Below are positions 27,401 through 35,588 of a stretch of DNA of 64,000 bases, in pieces. The stretch is from assembly GCA_902141825.1 (NCBI GenBank), contig CABFPG010000011.1:124001-188000 (forward strand), given 5' to 3'. The stretch is from Thalassocella blandensis (GTDB taxonomy: Bacteria; Pseudomonadota; Gammaproteobacteria; Pseudomonadales; Cellvibrionaceae). Position numbers and translations under genes: made by a program. Every line of letters begins with the position of its first letter. The first letter of the stretch is position 1. Below the pieces are notes generated by a model. That model was not told the DNA's origin. It saw only the letters and a program-made list of their open reading frames with translations, and searched no databases.

Positions 27401-29170
27401 CAACTGGATATTATCAACGGCATTAGTAAAAATGTGCCATTAGTGAATGCCGACGAAGATCGCGTCCAGCAGATCATGTACAACCTGTTAGGTAATGCAA
27501 TTAAATTTACCAAAGCCGGTAAAATCACCATTTCCGCCAGCATGCGCGATACTTTTTTAGAAATCAGTATTCGCGATACGGGCATAGGTATCGCCGAGCA
27601 CGAACTAGCGCATATATTTGATTCATTCCAACAAGTAGAAGGCTCGGCCGAACGAACATACAGTGGTACAGGCTTAGGATTAGCGGTAACTCGACAGTTA
27701 GTGGAATTGCACGGTGGTGACATCAGTGCAGAATCGCAGCCAGGGCAAGGCTCTCGCTTCAGGTTTACTTTACCGCTCGCCGACGACGCCGAACTACAGA
27801 CAGAAATGCAAGGTAGCGACCTGCTCGACTCAAATTATCAGACGGTATCTGCCTCTGCGTACGCGACAGTAAACGCCGCTATTGAAAGCGGGAATACAAC
27901 CAGCAGTCCACTTGAGCAGACTCCACCCGCCACTGAAACATCGACTGAGATTTCTCTGTTACCCGCAACACAAGAATCATCCGTATCCGCCCAGGAAGCT
28001 CAGCGTTATCATCACACGCAAAAAGACCATTCACAATTCCATATTTTGGTCGTGGACGATGAGCCGGTAAACAGGCAAGTACTGTTAAATCATTTAAAAC
28101 TCCAAGAGTATCGTGTCACGCCCGCCGCGAGCGGACAGGAAGCTCTGCGAATCATCAACAGCCAACACGTCGACCTCATGTTGCTGGATATCATGATGCC
28201 CAATACGTCGGGCTACGATGTGTGTAAAACGGTTCGTCAAAAATATTCATCCCACGAACTGCCTATTATTTTCTTAACCGCCAAAACACAGATCAACGAT
28301 CTGGTGACTGGCTTTTCTATTGGCTCTAACGATTTCCTCACCAAACCAATCAGCCGCGATGAACTGCTGGCAAGGGTCAATACACATTTACAGCTGTTAG
28401 AAATTACGCGCGATCTTGAAATGAAAGTGCATGAACGAACAGCGGAACTGCAACACAAACATCAGCAGCTTGAAGAAGCTTACACACAGCTGGAACAAAT
28501 CAGCTTGTCCGATCCATTAACCGGTTTAAACAATCGTCGCTATCTGCAAAAGCTGATCCCAATGGATATCGCTAAAGTTCAGCGGGAATATGATGATAAA
28601 AAGAATAATCGACGAACCAAAGCCCCGTCACATGATCTGGCCTTTTTTATACTGGATGTGGATTACTTTAAACCCGTGAATGATCATTATGGTCATCTTG
28701 CAGGAGACCAGTTGCTTATTCAGCTGTCTGAATTACTGGCCACAGTGTGCCGGGAATCGGATTGCCTTGTGCGCTGGGGTGGTGAAGAATTTCTTATCGT
28801 CAGTCGCTTTTCCGGCAGAGATGAAATGCCGTTAATGGCGGAACGAATTCGTCAGGCAGTAGAAAACCATACCTTCCGTTTGTCCGGTGGATTAAAACTC
28901 AATAAAACCTGCTCCATCGGTTACGCCTGCTACCCGTTTCAATGTGATAGCCCCGCCTCGCTTTCCTGGGAACAAGTCATTGATACTGCAGACAGAGCAC
29001 TTTATGCAGCGAAGAATTCCGGCAGAAACCGCTCAGTTGGTCTGGCGGCGACCGCTCATACCCCCACAGAAAACCTGTACAAGCAGATCAGCGGCAATAT
29101 CACGGGCATGATATCCGCGGAAGAAATTGAAGTTCTTGCACAAAATAAAGATGATTTAACCTGGGACTAG
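24491..29170 (+). CDS. Propeller-Y_Y_Y-histidine kinase-receiver-GGDEF hybrid protein
   Basis: A 1559-aa one-protein phosphorelay. A signal region (about 1-45) is followed by a periplasmic two-component-regulator propeller of many repeats (about 50-740, for example GYIWLGSDGGGLNRLN) and a Y_Y_Y domain (about 745-815). A membrane helix lies at about 830-853. The kinase core has the phosphoacceptor in ANTSHELRTPLNGI (His883) and a full ATP site (NLLGNAIKF, DTGIGI, GTGLGL). A receiver domain has Asp1233 in LLDIMMP. The C-terminal GGDEF domain reads GGEEF at 1430-1434, so it should make cyclic-di-GMP. RxxD (1421-1424) five residues before it is a product-inhibition site. There is no DNA-binding domain. 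The periplasmic sensor type usually detects oligosaccharides. It is convergent with a PilZ gene one base away. Confidence 0.93.
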   Translation: MSLKSHMLDAFFRLPNIIPRTAPTLTGLLLTLMLSVTSSLATSAPNQNLQFVRLLVDEGVSIGSVEGIAQDSEGFMWFGGLEGLVRYDGYNYVIFRNHPDDKTSISSNVVWDIFEDSKGVLWIATDGGLNRYNRKTGDFTRFQRDPDTSNYAMNSIASDLTRSIAEDQNGYLWIATYGGLSRFNPERTQFTNYFYDANDINTIQSDDLVKVYIDRSNNVWLGSNTQGLTRYDINLQKFTHYDNLPIAPNGSSHKTIVAIYQDREGYIWLGSDGGGLNRLNPDNGVIKHYAAEPGDPSGLSHYQVLDIVEDANGNLWVATEGGLNLFDRNSDSFNKFVHNPNIRSSLSSTVTRTLFVDNNNDLWIGNFPTGVNFLDTSNMVFKTYRSDPNNPNTLSHSSVLSIEEGADGKLWIGTDGGGLNIFDRKNNTFKHYTHDPNNPKGLSAGAVLSVERDNDNTFWLGTWRGGVDHFFPDSEAFKVYTTHPSEPGHISNENVWSILNDSQENLWLATIGGGLNRFNRHTETFSNYRRQKGLIFEVVWCIFEDSKGRIWIGTGEGLARFDQNRDEFIFYRNDPSNPMSLSFNVVLDIAEDDKQRLWVATRGGGLNLLVNEKTGVFSQFTEQDGLPTDVVNSLETDRRGNFWIGSAKGLTRFNPRTKELIHYNEKNGLQGNQFNIGSSKRLASGEMVFGGTNGFTLFDPAELKLNDYIPPVKIVDFQIFNKPVPIGEENSPLQQTITETKEITLEYYHSVFSFSFAALSYRSPDSNQFAYMMEGFEADWNYVGVDRRNATYTNLNPGTYTFRVKAANNQGFWNEEGTSIVIHILPPWWKTWWAYTIYSLIILGLLWAFVHAQHKKVLNERKINKRLQQLDKLKDEFLANTSHELRTPLNGIIGLAESLVDGVGGTQSEISRSNLEMIISSGKRLERLVNTILDFSKLKEHSLTLHPKPLDMHALTQVVIALSQPSLTGKQLDIINGISKNVPLVNADEDRVQQIMYNLLGNAIKFTKAGKITISASMRDTFLEISIRDTGIGIAEHELAHIFDSFQQVEGSAERTYSGTGLGLAVTRQLVELHGGDISAESQPGQGSRFRFTLPLADDAELQTEMQGSDLLDSNYQTVSASAYATVNAAIESGNTTSSPLEQTPPATETSTEISLLPATQESSVSAQEAQRYHHTQKDHSQFHILVVDDEPVNRQVLLNHLKLQEYRVTPAASGQEALRIINSQHVDLMLLDIMMPNTSGYDVCKTVRQKYSSHELPIIFLTAKTQINDLVTGFSIGSNDFLTKPISRDELLARVNTHLQLLEITRDLEMKVHERTAELQHKHQQLEEAYTQLEQISLSDPLTGLNNRRYLQKLIPMDIAKVQREYDDKKNNRRTKAPSHDLAFFILDVDYFKPVNDHYGHLAGDQLLIQLSELLATVCRESDCLVRWGGEEFLIVSRFSGRDEMPLMAERIRQAVENHTFRLSGGLKLNKTCSIGYACYPFQCDSPASLSWEQVIDTADRALYAAKNSGRNRSVGLAATAHTPTENLYKQISGNITGMISAEEIEVLAQNKDDLTWD

Positions 29171-29171
29171 T

Positions 29172-29567
29172 TTAAGCGACCAGTCCCATTTTGTATTTAA
29201 TCCACATAATTAAAGATTCTTCTTTCACATGAGAAGAAACATAATCACGAATCTGAAGGCTTACTTTCTCTGGTAATTTTTCAAAAGCAATACCAAAACG
29301 ATCGCCGGAAATATGCTGGATGCGTCCATAACCTTGTAAATATAGAGGTTTGTCCTTGGGCAGAGTCAGGACAAAAGATATTGGCTGATTCAAGTCACAA
29401 CCGCTAAACCCGTGCGGAACCCGAACACCAACTCCACCTTCGCTGATATCCAGTACTCGCAATATATCGATAAAATTAGAACCGTTAATGTCGACACTAA
29501 GCGCTTCATTTCGATCTGGGATAACTCGTAGATAACGTCTTCGTTCTGAACCGTGGGCAATAGTCAT
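29172..29567 (-). CDS. PilZ-domain cyclic-di-GMP receptor
   Basis: The start is set at the ATG at 29567 with AGGA at 8 nt; an upstream TTG at 29612 is unlikely. The 131-aa protein is a single PilZ domain. It carries both cyclic-di-GMP motifs, RxxxR (RRYLR at 10-14) and DxSxxG (DISEGG at 40-45), so it should bind the messenger. A short C-terminal helix follows. It converges with the GGDEF hybrid gene with a single base between the two stop codons and no room for a terminator, so the mRNAs probably overlap as antisense. A functional pair of maker and receptor is plausible. Confidence 0.88.
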   Translation of the reverse strand: MTIAHGSERRRYLRVIPDRNEALSVDINGSNFIDILRVLDISEGGVGVRVPHGFSGCDLNQPISFVLTLPKDKPLYLQGYGRIQHISGDRFGIAFEKLPEKVSLQIRDYVSSHVKEESLIMWIKYKMGLVA

Positions 29568-29992
29568 ACTAACGATCCTACTAAATACTTTACATGGTGT
29601 GATCTTAAACAAGCGGTGCTATTTAAAAATATAACGCACGTTGAATGATGCGCCAACCTTATAAAAGTCTATTCACCACGCACAGGTCTGGATGACGGTC
29701 GACGCAAAAACGTCACCGCATATTAATTTTTATAAAATTCATATGCTTAGGAGTGTATCGAGAAAAAAGACGAGGCAATTTTATAGCGTCCCGTCAACGA
29801 ACCAGAGATCAATATAAAAACAAGGTCTATATAAACCGCAAAGCCCAAAGAAGGCACAACCGCGAACCACACAAAAAAACCGATAAATTCAATAAGAATT
29901 TACAGCATGTATCACTAATCGCATCCTGCCCAACAAGCCTGTTTCACTGTGACAGTGACAGCCACAGTGACAGTAAAGTTTAAAATACGAGG
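29568..29992. other. Spacer without a supported gene
   Basis: The 425 bp between the PilZ start and the GT4 stop hold a basic 76-codon frame at 29753-29983 that lacks a family match and a good ribosome site. Near its end a CAGTGA-type 6-bp repeat occurs (about 29946-29976). Confidence 0.45.
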
Positions 29993-31087
29993 CTAGACAG
30001 ACTTTGCCAATAAGGCTTTGTAGCGATTGAAATTTCCCTCGACCATTGCGGTAATGGAAAATTCCGTTTCAGCAATGGCCCGACCTTGTCGCGAAAACGC
30101 CTGACGATGGTCATCGCTTCGCAACAACGTTTGGATCGACGAGAGTAAAGCTTGAGAGTCTGCCGGCGGTACAATGTAGCCATTTTTTTCGTGTTGAACA
30201 ATTTCGGGGATACCGCCTACCCCGCAAGCTACCATGGGTATTCCACAGGCGCTTGCCTGCAACAACGCCACACCCAAACCTTCTTTCAGGGCGGGATGAA
30301 CAACAAGGTCCATCGACGGAATCAGGTTTTCCATGTCGGAGTGGAATCCGGCGAAGTGAATAGTTTGCTGCAGATTCAAATGTTCAACATAGTGTTTTAA
30401 TTGCGCTTCTTCCGGACCTTTGCCGAAAACCAATACCTGCAGGCTTGGAAACTCTTCAATCAATTGCGAGACGATATCAAATAAAAAACGGTGCCCTTTT
30501 CGCTCAATCAATTGCGCTATAACACCGATTGTTAACGCATCGGGCGGCAATTGGAAACGATCACGCAGAATATCCGCCTGTTCAATGTTTCGCGGCTGAT
30601 ATTTATCTGTATCGACAGCGCTGTGTATTGTGCGAATTTTTTCAGGTTTTACACCAAGGCCGATTTGTACCTGGCGAATCCCTTCGGAAATAGCGACCAG
30701 CTCATCAAAACACCAGGCTTTCACTTTTGCTGCAAGCCGCAACTCCGTATTGTCGACCCGGCGAGTTAAAATACTAGGTGTTTTGGTCCAGCGCGCAGCA
30801 ATTCCGCCAAAATGGTCGGCACCTCGACGACTATGAATATGTAAAATGTCGGGCTTGTGCGCTTCTATCAAACGTTTTAAGCGCAAGCAAAATCCGATGT
30901 CCAGATCCCCTGCCATTTTCACTTGCTCAACATGCGCAATATCTGTCGATTGCTTTCCTATGTCACTATCGACAGGGCACACCAGAATGTTTTTACAACC
31001 CCGTTGATGTAAACCTCGCATCAAATAAAAAACTTGCAATGCGCCGCCATAGAGATGTTTCCCGGCTTCAACGTGCATTATTTTCAT
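29993..31087 (-). CDS. GT4 glycosyltransferase (LPS or glycan assembly)
   Basis: A 364-aa GT-B fold glycosyltransferase of family GT4. The N-terminal domain has the Gly-rich start EAGKHLYGGALQV and DILHIHSRRGADHFGG. The C-terminal donor site includes VIAQLIERKGH and the EX7E-like motif in HPALKEGLGVALLQASACG. The N-terminal domain should bind the acceptor and the C-terminal domain a nucleotide sugar. Its start overlaps the stop of the GT9 heptosyltransferase-like gene (ATGA), so the two are coupled. Together with waaA nearby this indicates lipopolysaccharide core synthesis. The sugar donor cannot be told from the sequence. Confidence 0.9.
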   Translation of the reverse strand: MKIMHVEAGKHLYGGALQVFYLMRGLHQRGCKNILVCPVDSDIGKQSTDIAHVEQVKMAGDLDIGFCLRLKRLIEAHKPDILHIHSRRGADHFGGIAARWTKTPSILTRRVDNTELRLAAKVKAWCFDELVAISEGIRQVQIGLGVKPEKIRTIHSAVDTDKYQPRNIEQADILRDRFQLPPDALTIGVIAQLIERKGHRFLFDIVSQLIEEFPSLQVLVFGKGPEEAQLKHYVEHLNLQQTIHFAGFHSDMENLIPSMDLVVHPALKEGLGVALLQASACGIPMVACGVGGIPEIVQHEKNGYIVPPADSQALLSSIQTLLRSDDHRQAFSRQGRAIAETEFSITAMVEGNFNRYKALLAKSV

Positions 31088-32133
31088 GATGAGGGCCTTA
31101 CAGTGCGATCACTGGGTACGATGCTGTCAATTACATGTATGACTTTATCTGCATCGATATTAAGCATGCAGGTAAACTCTCCGCCACACGTAGGATGCCG
31201 ACGACAAGGCGAGCAGGAAAGTTTTTCATAGATCACCCGACCAGCATCGTTTAACGGTTCAAGGTAGGGGCGTGTCGAGCCAAAAATAGCCACTGTCGGA
31301 ACTTCACGTGCAATTCCAATATGCGTAAGCCCCGTATCAACGCCCACCAATAATGCACTGCCATCAATAACCGCGGCAGCGCCTAACAAACTGGTTTTAC
31401 CCACCAGGTTGATAACATCACCTTGCGCCGCAATCGCATTTGCATGCTCCAGATCCCCTGGCCCACCGAGCATAACCAATTGATATCCCCTTTGCCGGAG
31501 GGTTTGTGTAAGTTCAAGCCAATGGTGATCAAACCAGTGTTTTTGTGGCCGCGTAGTAAAAGGACAAAATACGGCATAGGGTCCTTTGAGCCCTTCTTCC
31601 TGCATCAGCTGTTTTACCTGCTGTTCGGTAGCGGAAGAAAATGCGACGCTCATGCGATAATCTTTGCGATTCAGGCCAAGATATTCCGCCAGGTCAATGT
31701 ACTCGGAGCACATATTGGGTTTTTCATCGACGCGAGGAATGGTTTCCGTATGGAATAAATGGCTCCCTTCTTTTTTCCCTACTCCCACTCGACGTTTTGC
31801 TCCGCTCAACCATCCTAAAAACGCGCTTTTAAAGATTCCCTGAGTATCGAGGGACAAATCAAATTGTTCACTGTGCAGACGCTGCCTGAAAGCGCGAATG
31901 GTTCGCCACAACTCACCCCAGCGCTTTTCCCGCCACATAGCCTGCCAGTCTGATTTCGGCCAGAGCACTACCTGATCTACCAGGGTGTTTTCTTTTAACA
32001 AACCTGCAGCAGCAGGCTCCACCAGCCAGGTAATATGCGCCTGAGGATATTTGGCCTTGATTGCGTTCAATAGACCAGAGGCCATCACCACATCACCAAT
32101 GGCGCTCAGGCGAATAAGTAAAATTTTTTTCAT
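31084..32133 (-). CDS. GT9 heptosyltransferase-like protein (LPS core)
   Basis: A 349-aa GT9-family protein with the N-terminal signature ILLIRLSAIGDVVMASGLL and the donor-site motif GVDTGLTHIGIA seen in ADP-heptose:LPS heptosyltransferases such as WaaC/WaaF. It should add a heptose or similar sugar to the inner core of LPS on the inner face of the cytoplasmic membrane. The length is normal for the family. The C-terminal motif CSPCRRHPTCGGEFTCM has four Cys and is seen in some waaC-like proteins. It is coupled with the GT4 gene downstream and divergent from waaA across 460 bp. The exact heptosyltransferase subtype is uncertain. Confidence 0.87.
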   Translation of the reverse strand: MKKILLIRLSAIGDVVMASGLLNAIKAKYPQAHITWLVEPAAAGLLKENTLVDQVVLWPKSDWQAMWREKRWGELWRTIRAFRQRLHSEQFDLSLDTQGIFKSAFLGWLSGAKRRVGVGKKEGSHLFHTETIPRVDEKPNMCSEYIDLAEYLGLNRKDYRMSVAFSSATEQQVKQLMQEEGLKGPYAVFCPFTTRPQKHWFDHHWLELTQTLRQRGYQLVMLGGPGDLEHANAIAAQGDVINLVGKTSLLGAAAVIDGSALLVGVDTGLTHIGIAREVPTVAIFGSTRPYLEPLNDAGRVIYEKLSCSPCRRHPTCGGEFTCMLNIDADKVIHVIDSIVPSDRTVRPSS

Positions 32134-32596
32134 AGAAGATGTAATTCAGGATCAATCGTATTGCTAATATTCGTGTAAATTTATGTAATTCAATTCCGAT
32201 CACGGTATTATCCGTTTTTTTGCCAAAGACATTCAATTTTCTTTATTATTCGTTAAGACTTAGTGATGTCTAATTAGTTGTAAGTTAGTGACAAGTTAGC
32301 GGTAAATCCAAAGCATTGTATAACTTCCAACCAACTTCTACTCAACAGCTAAGCATTTTGTTGCTTACTATGGCCAGGATTGTTACTGCCAAGCTAGCTA
32401 CGGCCAGATTATTTATGACGCGTGCCTGATTTTTTTAGACGCTTACCAGGTTTTTAAGACGTATAACAAACGCGAAGCTTTCAATACATCCAAGTAACAA
32501 TCAAGTAACAATCAAGTAACAATCGACAAAAACAAAACCGGCTAGAAATTTACCAAACCGCCATCTCAATTCTCGGCGGTCTACATTGAGACCATC
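32134..32596. promoter_or_regulatory. Repeat-rich divergent spacer between LPS genes
   Basis: The spacer separates the minus-strand GT9 gene from waaA on the plus strand. Besides the exact 11-bp repeat at 32491-32523, it contains several loosely repeated blocks, such as GTTAGTGACA-like at about 32260-32300 and GGCCAG-containing blocks at about 32368-32410. No gene is visible. Confidence 0.5.
32491..32523. repeat. Three exact tandem copies of an 11-bp unit
   Basis: CAAGTAACAAT occurs at 32491-32501, 32502-32512 and 32513-32523 without a mismatch, about 75 bp upstream of the waaA start. The perfect copies suggest a recent expansion, and the number could vary. Confidence 0.92.
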
Positions 32597-33892
32597 ATGA
32601 AATATGTTTTAAAGGCGCTTTACACCCTCGTCTACACACTGGCCTTCCCCATCATTCTGTTGCGCTTTTTATGGCGAAATATCACCGATAAAACCGGGCG
32701 ACGTAAAGCGGGACCCCGCCGCCGGTTTTTGGAGCGACTTGGCTTCAGCCCCCGGCCTTCGAACCCCGGAGGAATCGTATTTCATATGGTATCAGTGGGC
32801 GAAGCACTTGGGGCGATTAATTTGGTAAAAGACTTCCAAAGGAAAAACCCTGAAGTTCCCATCACAATCACCTGCACCACCCAACAAGGCTCAAAAATCA
32901 TTCAGGAAAGGCTGGGAGATAGCGTCAACCACTGTTACTTGCCCTATGACCTGCCCATCTTTCTCCTATGGTTTATACGCCGTATTCAGCCAACAACACT
33001 GGTGATTCTGGAAACTGAACTCTGGCCAAATCTCATGGGTGTCTGTTTCGCCAATCAGGTGCGTACCATTCTGATTAATGCACGCCTCTCAGAGAAGTCC
33101 TATAACGGATACACGAAGCTCCGCCCCCTGGTAGAAACCATGCTCCAGCAATTAACGCATCTTTGCAGCCAATCTCCCGCCGATGCGGAGCGTTTCAAAA
33201 AACTCGGACTCCCCGAAACAAAGCTCTCTATCACCGGAAACTTAAAGTTTGATATTGAAGTCGATGAAACCATAACGCGAACTGGAGACCAGTTAAAACA
33301 GGAGCGTTTTGCTAATCGATCACTGTGGATTGCCGCGAGCACCCACCCAGGGGAAGATGAAATAGTACTGCAAAGTCACAAAATACTGAGGGAAACGCAT
33401 GCAGATTTGCTCTTGATAATTGCACCACGCCATATCGACAGAGCTGAAAACATACGGAAACTGAGTGAATCTCTGGCATTGCCCTGCAGTGTTCACTCCA
33501 AAACTTCGGCTATCAAAAACGAGTGCGCTGTGTATCTGGTCGATACCATGGGTGAGCTCATGAAGTTCTACGCAAGTGCGGATATATGTCTGGTAGGCGG
33601 CAGTCTGGTACAGCATGGTGGGCATAACCCAATAGAGCCTGGCGTTCTCCACAAGCCCATCATCGCAGGCCCCTACAATCACAACTTTCAAACTATCTAT
33701 GATCAGCTCACTCAGTGCGATGGCGTGATATTCACCAAAGACAGCCAGGCATTGACCGAAACCGTACATGGCTTACTGGAAGACCCGCAGCGCTGTCGAG
33801 AACTGGCAGACAACGCCTTCCAATACGTCAACGCACACAGAGGGGCCACGCTCAGAAGCGTTGAACGCATCGAGCAGGTGTATCGTGCTTAG
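32597..33892 (+). CDS. waaA: Kdo transferase (3-deoxy-D-manno-octulosonic-acid transferase)
   Basis: A 431-aa protein that matches WaaA/KdtA in length (425 aa in E. coli) and layout. An N-terminal membrane anchor (about residues 8-27) is followed by the N-terminal GT-B domain with HMVSVGEALG, where Glu69 corresponds to the catalytic base. A C-terminal GT-B domain has LVGGSLVQHGGHNPIEP. The enzyme transfers Kdo from CMP-Kdo to lipid IVA, the first step of the LPS core, and is essential in most Gram-negative bacteria. It is divergent from the GT9/GT4 pair. The start has no strong ribosome site, but the membrane anchor at the N-terminus supports it. Confidence 0.94.
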   Translation: MKYVLKALYTLVYTLAFPIILLRFLWRNITDKTGRRKAGPRRRFLERLGFSPRPSNPGGIVFHMVSVGEALGAINLVKDFQRKNPEVPITITCTTQQGSKIIQERLGDSVNHCYLPYDLPIFLLWFIRRIQPTTLVILETELWPNLMGVCFANQVRTILINARLSEKSYNGYTKLRPLVETMLQQLTHLCSQSPADAERFKKLGLPETKLSITGNLKFDIEVDETITRTGDQLKQERFANRSLWIAASTHPGEDEIVLQSHKILRETHADLLLIIAPRHIDRAENIRKLSESLALPCSVHSKTSAIKNECAVYLVDTMGELMKFYASADICLVGGSLVQHGGHNPIEPGVLHKPIIAGPYNHNFQTIYDQLTQCDGVIFTKDSQALTETVHGLLEDPQRCRELADNAFQYVNAHRGATLRSVERIEQVYRA

Positions 33893-34087
33893 ATACCCGC
33901 CTTTTGTGATACACCAGTGAACTTTTTAAAGTTTGAGCTCAATTACTCTCTAAACACCCGTTAAAATACCAACAACACTTGCATAACGAATAAAACGGAT
34001 TATAAGCTTTTGATTTTTATACATTTTAAAACTGATTGTAAAATTAACCAGCCAACTCTATGGCAATGTTCTACACTGAAAGATACC

Positions 34088-34101
34088 GTGACAGGTGTCA
34101 C
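34088..34101. promoter_or_regulatory. Inverted repeat upstream of lytic transglycosylase
   Basis: GTGACAGGTGTCAC is a 6-bp inverted repeat with a 2-bp centre, 33 bp upstream of the chosen start at 34135. It could be an operator. If translation began at the ATG at 34060, it would lie inside the coding region. Confidence 0.35.
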
Positions 34102-34134
34102 ATTTTCCCGGTTTCTGTCAGATTGGATTGCATT

Positions 34135-34767
34135 GTGAATTATTCCAGGATTATTACTGCCGTCGTTTTAACACTTTGTTTCTTCAGCAGCTCATGCTTC
34201 GCTGAGATTTATAAATACGTGGATCGCAATGGTAAGGTCACCTATACCGACCGCAAGCGGCACAGTGCATTTATGAAACTGGAGAAAACCTGGAAAGGCT
34301 GGGATATACCCAGCAAACAAAGCTACTCCAAAAATTTCAAAGCCAATAAAGCACGCGTCAAAAGCTTAATTGCAGACACAGCCACTGAAGTGGGCCTTGC
34401 ACAACATATCATCTACTCGGTTATTCACGCGGAAAGTTTATTCAATCCCCTGGCCGAATCTCATGCGGGTGCAGCAGGTCTAATGCAACTGATGCCAGCA
34501 ACGGCGGAGCGATACGGCGTTTCAGACAGATTTAACCCTCGCCAGAATATTCGTGGTGGAAGCCGTTATTTAAAAGATTTACTGGCTCTGTTCAACAACG
34601 ATATGGAACTTGCGCTCGCTGCATATAATGCGGGTGAGCAAACAGTGATTCGCTACGGAAACAAAATACCGCCTTATCGTGAAACCCAGCAGTATGTGAA
34701 GAAAGTGCTTTCTCTATTTAAAACCTACGAAGATAAAAGCCCATTAACCGTTGCCGTTAATGATTAG
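34135..34767 (+). CDS. Lytic transglycosylase (SLT, GH23) with DUF4124-like N-terminus
   Basis: The start is placed at the GTG at 34135 because it puts a signal peptide (ITAVVLTLCFFSSSCFA) at the N-terminus; an ATG at 34060 would add 25 residues. The 210-aa protein begins after the signal with a DUF4124-like strand (EIYKYVDRNGKVTYTD), then has an SLT domain at about residues 80-195. Glu100 in HAESLFNP is the catalytic acid, and GLMQLMP and LALAAYNAGE are the other signature motifs. It should cut peptidoglycan between MurNAc and GlcNAc, leaving anhydro ends, in the periplasm. Such small SLT proteins serve in cell-wall turnover or in making space for envelope machines. No partner is evident nearby. 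Confidence 0.9.
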   Translation: MNYSRIITAVVLTLCFFSSSCFAEIYKYVDRNGKVTYTDRKRHSAFMKLEKTWKGWDIPSKQSYSKNFKANKARVKSLIADTATEVGLAQHIIYSVIHAESLFNPLAESHAGAAGLMQLMPATAERYGVSDRFNPRQNIRGGSRYLKDLLALFNNDMELALAAYNAGEQTVIRYGNKIPPYRETQQYVKKVLSLFKTYEDKSPLTVAVND

Positions 34768-34859
34768 CCAATACGGATTTTCTCTATTCTTTCCAGCGAC
34801 TGTTATTAGCTTGTGCCTTTTACCTTGGAAAGAACGCCTTGTCATTAATGGCTTGTAAC

Positions 34860-34901
34860 TAATGTGTCAAACCTAATGAGCCAAAACTAATGTGCCAAAG
34901 C
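34860..34901. repeat. Three tandem copies of a degenerate 14-bp unit
   Basis: The units are TAATGTGTCAAACC (34860-34873), TAATGAGCCAAAAC (34874-34887) and TAATGTGCCAAAGC (34888-34901). They lie between the convergent lytic transglycosylase gene and the 109-aa unknown gene. Confidence 0.87.
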
Positions 34902-34914
34902 TAAAGTTCTTTGA

Positions 34915-35244
34915 CTAGGCCCCAGCAGCACCGCACCATCGGCTCAAAATTTCCTGTAGTTCATCTTTACTCATATCTATATGCTCTATCACGCGACCGT
35001 AGAGCATAATCGTCGGTACATTTTTTCGAGTAAGCTGAGTGCGACCTGACCGGCTGCGCAAGTGCTGCTTTTCTTGATTTTGAAAACCTTGGGTTGTGGC
35101 TTGCTTGGATACTTGGTTTACCTCAGCAGGTTCAGCCCCTACGCCGAGCTCTCGCTGCAACTCACTGAGACAGTTTAGAACGATACGTTCGCGACGAGTT
35201 AATCCGTCACGAACGTCGGGAAGTTGATCGAGATCATCAATCAT
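34915..35244 (-). CDS. Small cytoplasmic protein of unknown function
   Basis: A 109-aa hydrophilic protein with a helical N-terminal half (LTRRERIVLNCLSELQREL), a Gln/Lys-rich middle and a C-terminal segment VPTIMLYGRVIEHIDMSKDE. There is no signal peptide, membrane helix or recognisable domain. It lies 23 bp after the PilZ-like gene on the same strand, so they are probably co-transcribed. A role connected with that gene is likely but undefined. The start lacks a good ribosome site, so it could depend on coupling. Confidence 0.65.
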   Translation of the reverse strand: MIDDLDQLPDVRDGLTRRERIVLNCLSELQRELGVGAEPAEVNQVSKQATTQGFQNQEKQHLRSRSGRTQLTRKNVPTIMLYGRVIEHIDMSKDELQEILSRWCGAAGA

Positions 35245-35267
35245 ATTTAAAGAAATACTGTAGAAAA

Positions 35268-35588
35268 TTACGACTCTGCTGAAGCGGTATTCAAAGTGCG
35301 AATAAATTTAATCTGCATGTCGTTAAGCGGATTGAACCTTAAGATAACATTTTTATCACCCGCTGACACCACCTCACAATTAAATCCACAGGATGTGGTT
35401 TGCAGACCTATTTTGCCATCGACAAAACATTCTCCTCGACTCCCTTCACTCAAAGCAGAATTAGGCGCGGAATCCAGTTCTAAAGCTAAACCACTCAACG
35501 ATACGTGCTTGGTTAAGCCCTCGACAAAGTGCTTGCCAGCATAAAAAGCACAATGGAAATTGGTACCCTTATCTTGAATTGCGAACAT
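35268..35588 (-). CDS. PilZ-like protein with degenerate ligand motifs
   Basis: The start is the ATG at 35588, chosen because GGGG lies 9 nt upstream; the ATG at 35597 would have the same motif with no spacing. The 106-aa protein resembles a PilZ barrel (KHVSLSGLALELD), but the DxSxxG motif reads HVSLSG with His at the Asp/Asn position, and the N-terminal RxxxR is absent. It may therefore have lost cyclic-di-GMP binding and work through protein contacts, as other non-canonical PilZ proteins do. It is followed by the 109-aa unknown gene. Confidence 0.65.
   Translation of the reverse strand: MFAIQDKGTNFHCAFYAGKHFVEGLTKHVSLSGLALELDSAPNSALSEGSRGECFVDGKIGLQTTSCGFNCEVVSAGDKNVILRFNPLNDMQIKFIRTLNTASAES

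Noticed and set aside
29753-29983. 76-codon plus-strand frame rich in Arg, Lys and Asn
   Set aside because: No domain or ribosome site, and it ends in a 6-bp microrepeat. It looks like spacer.
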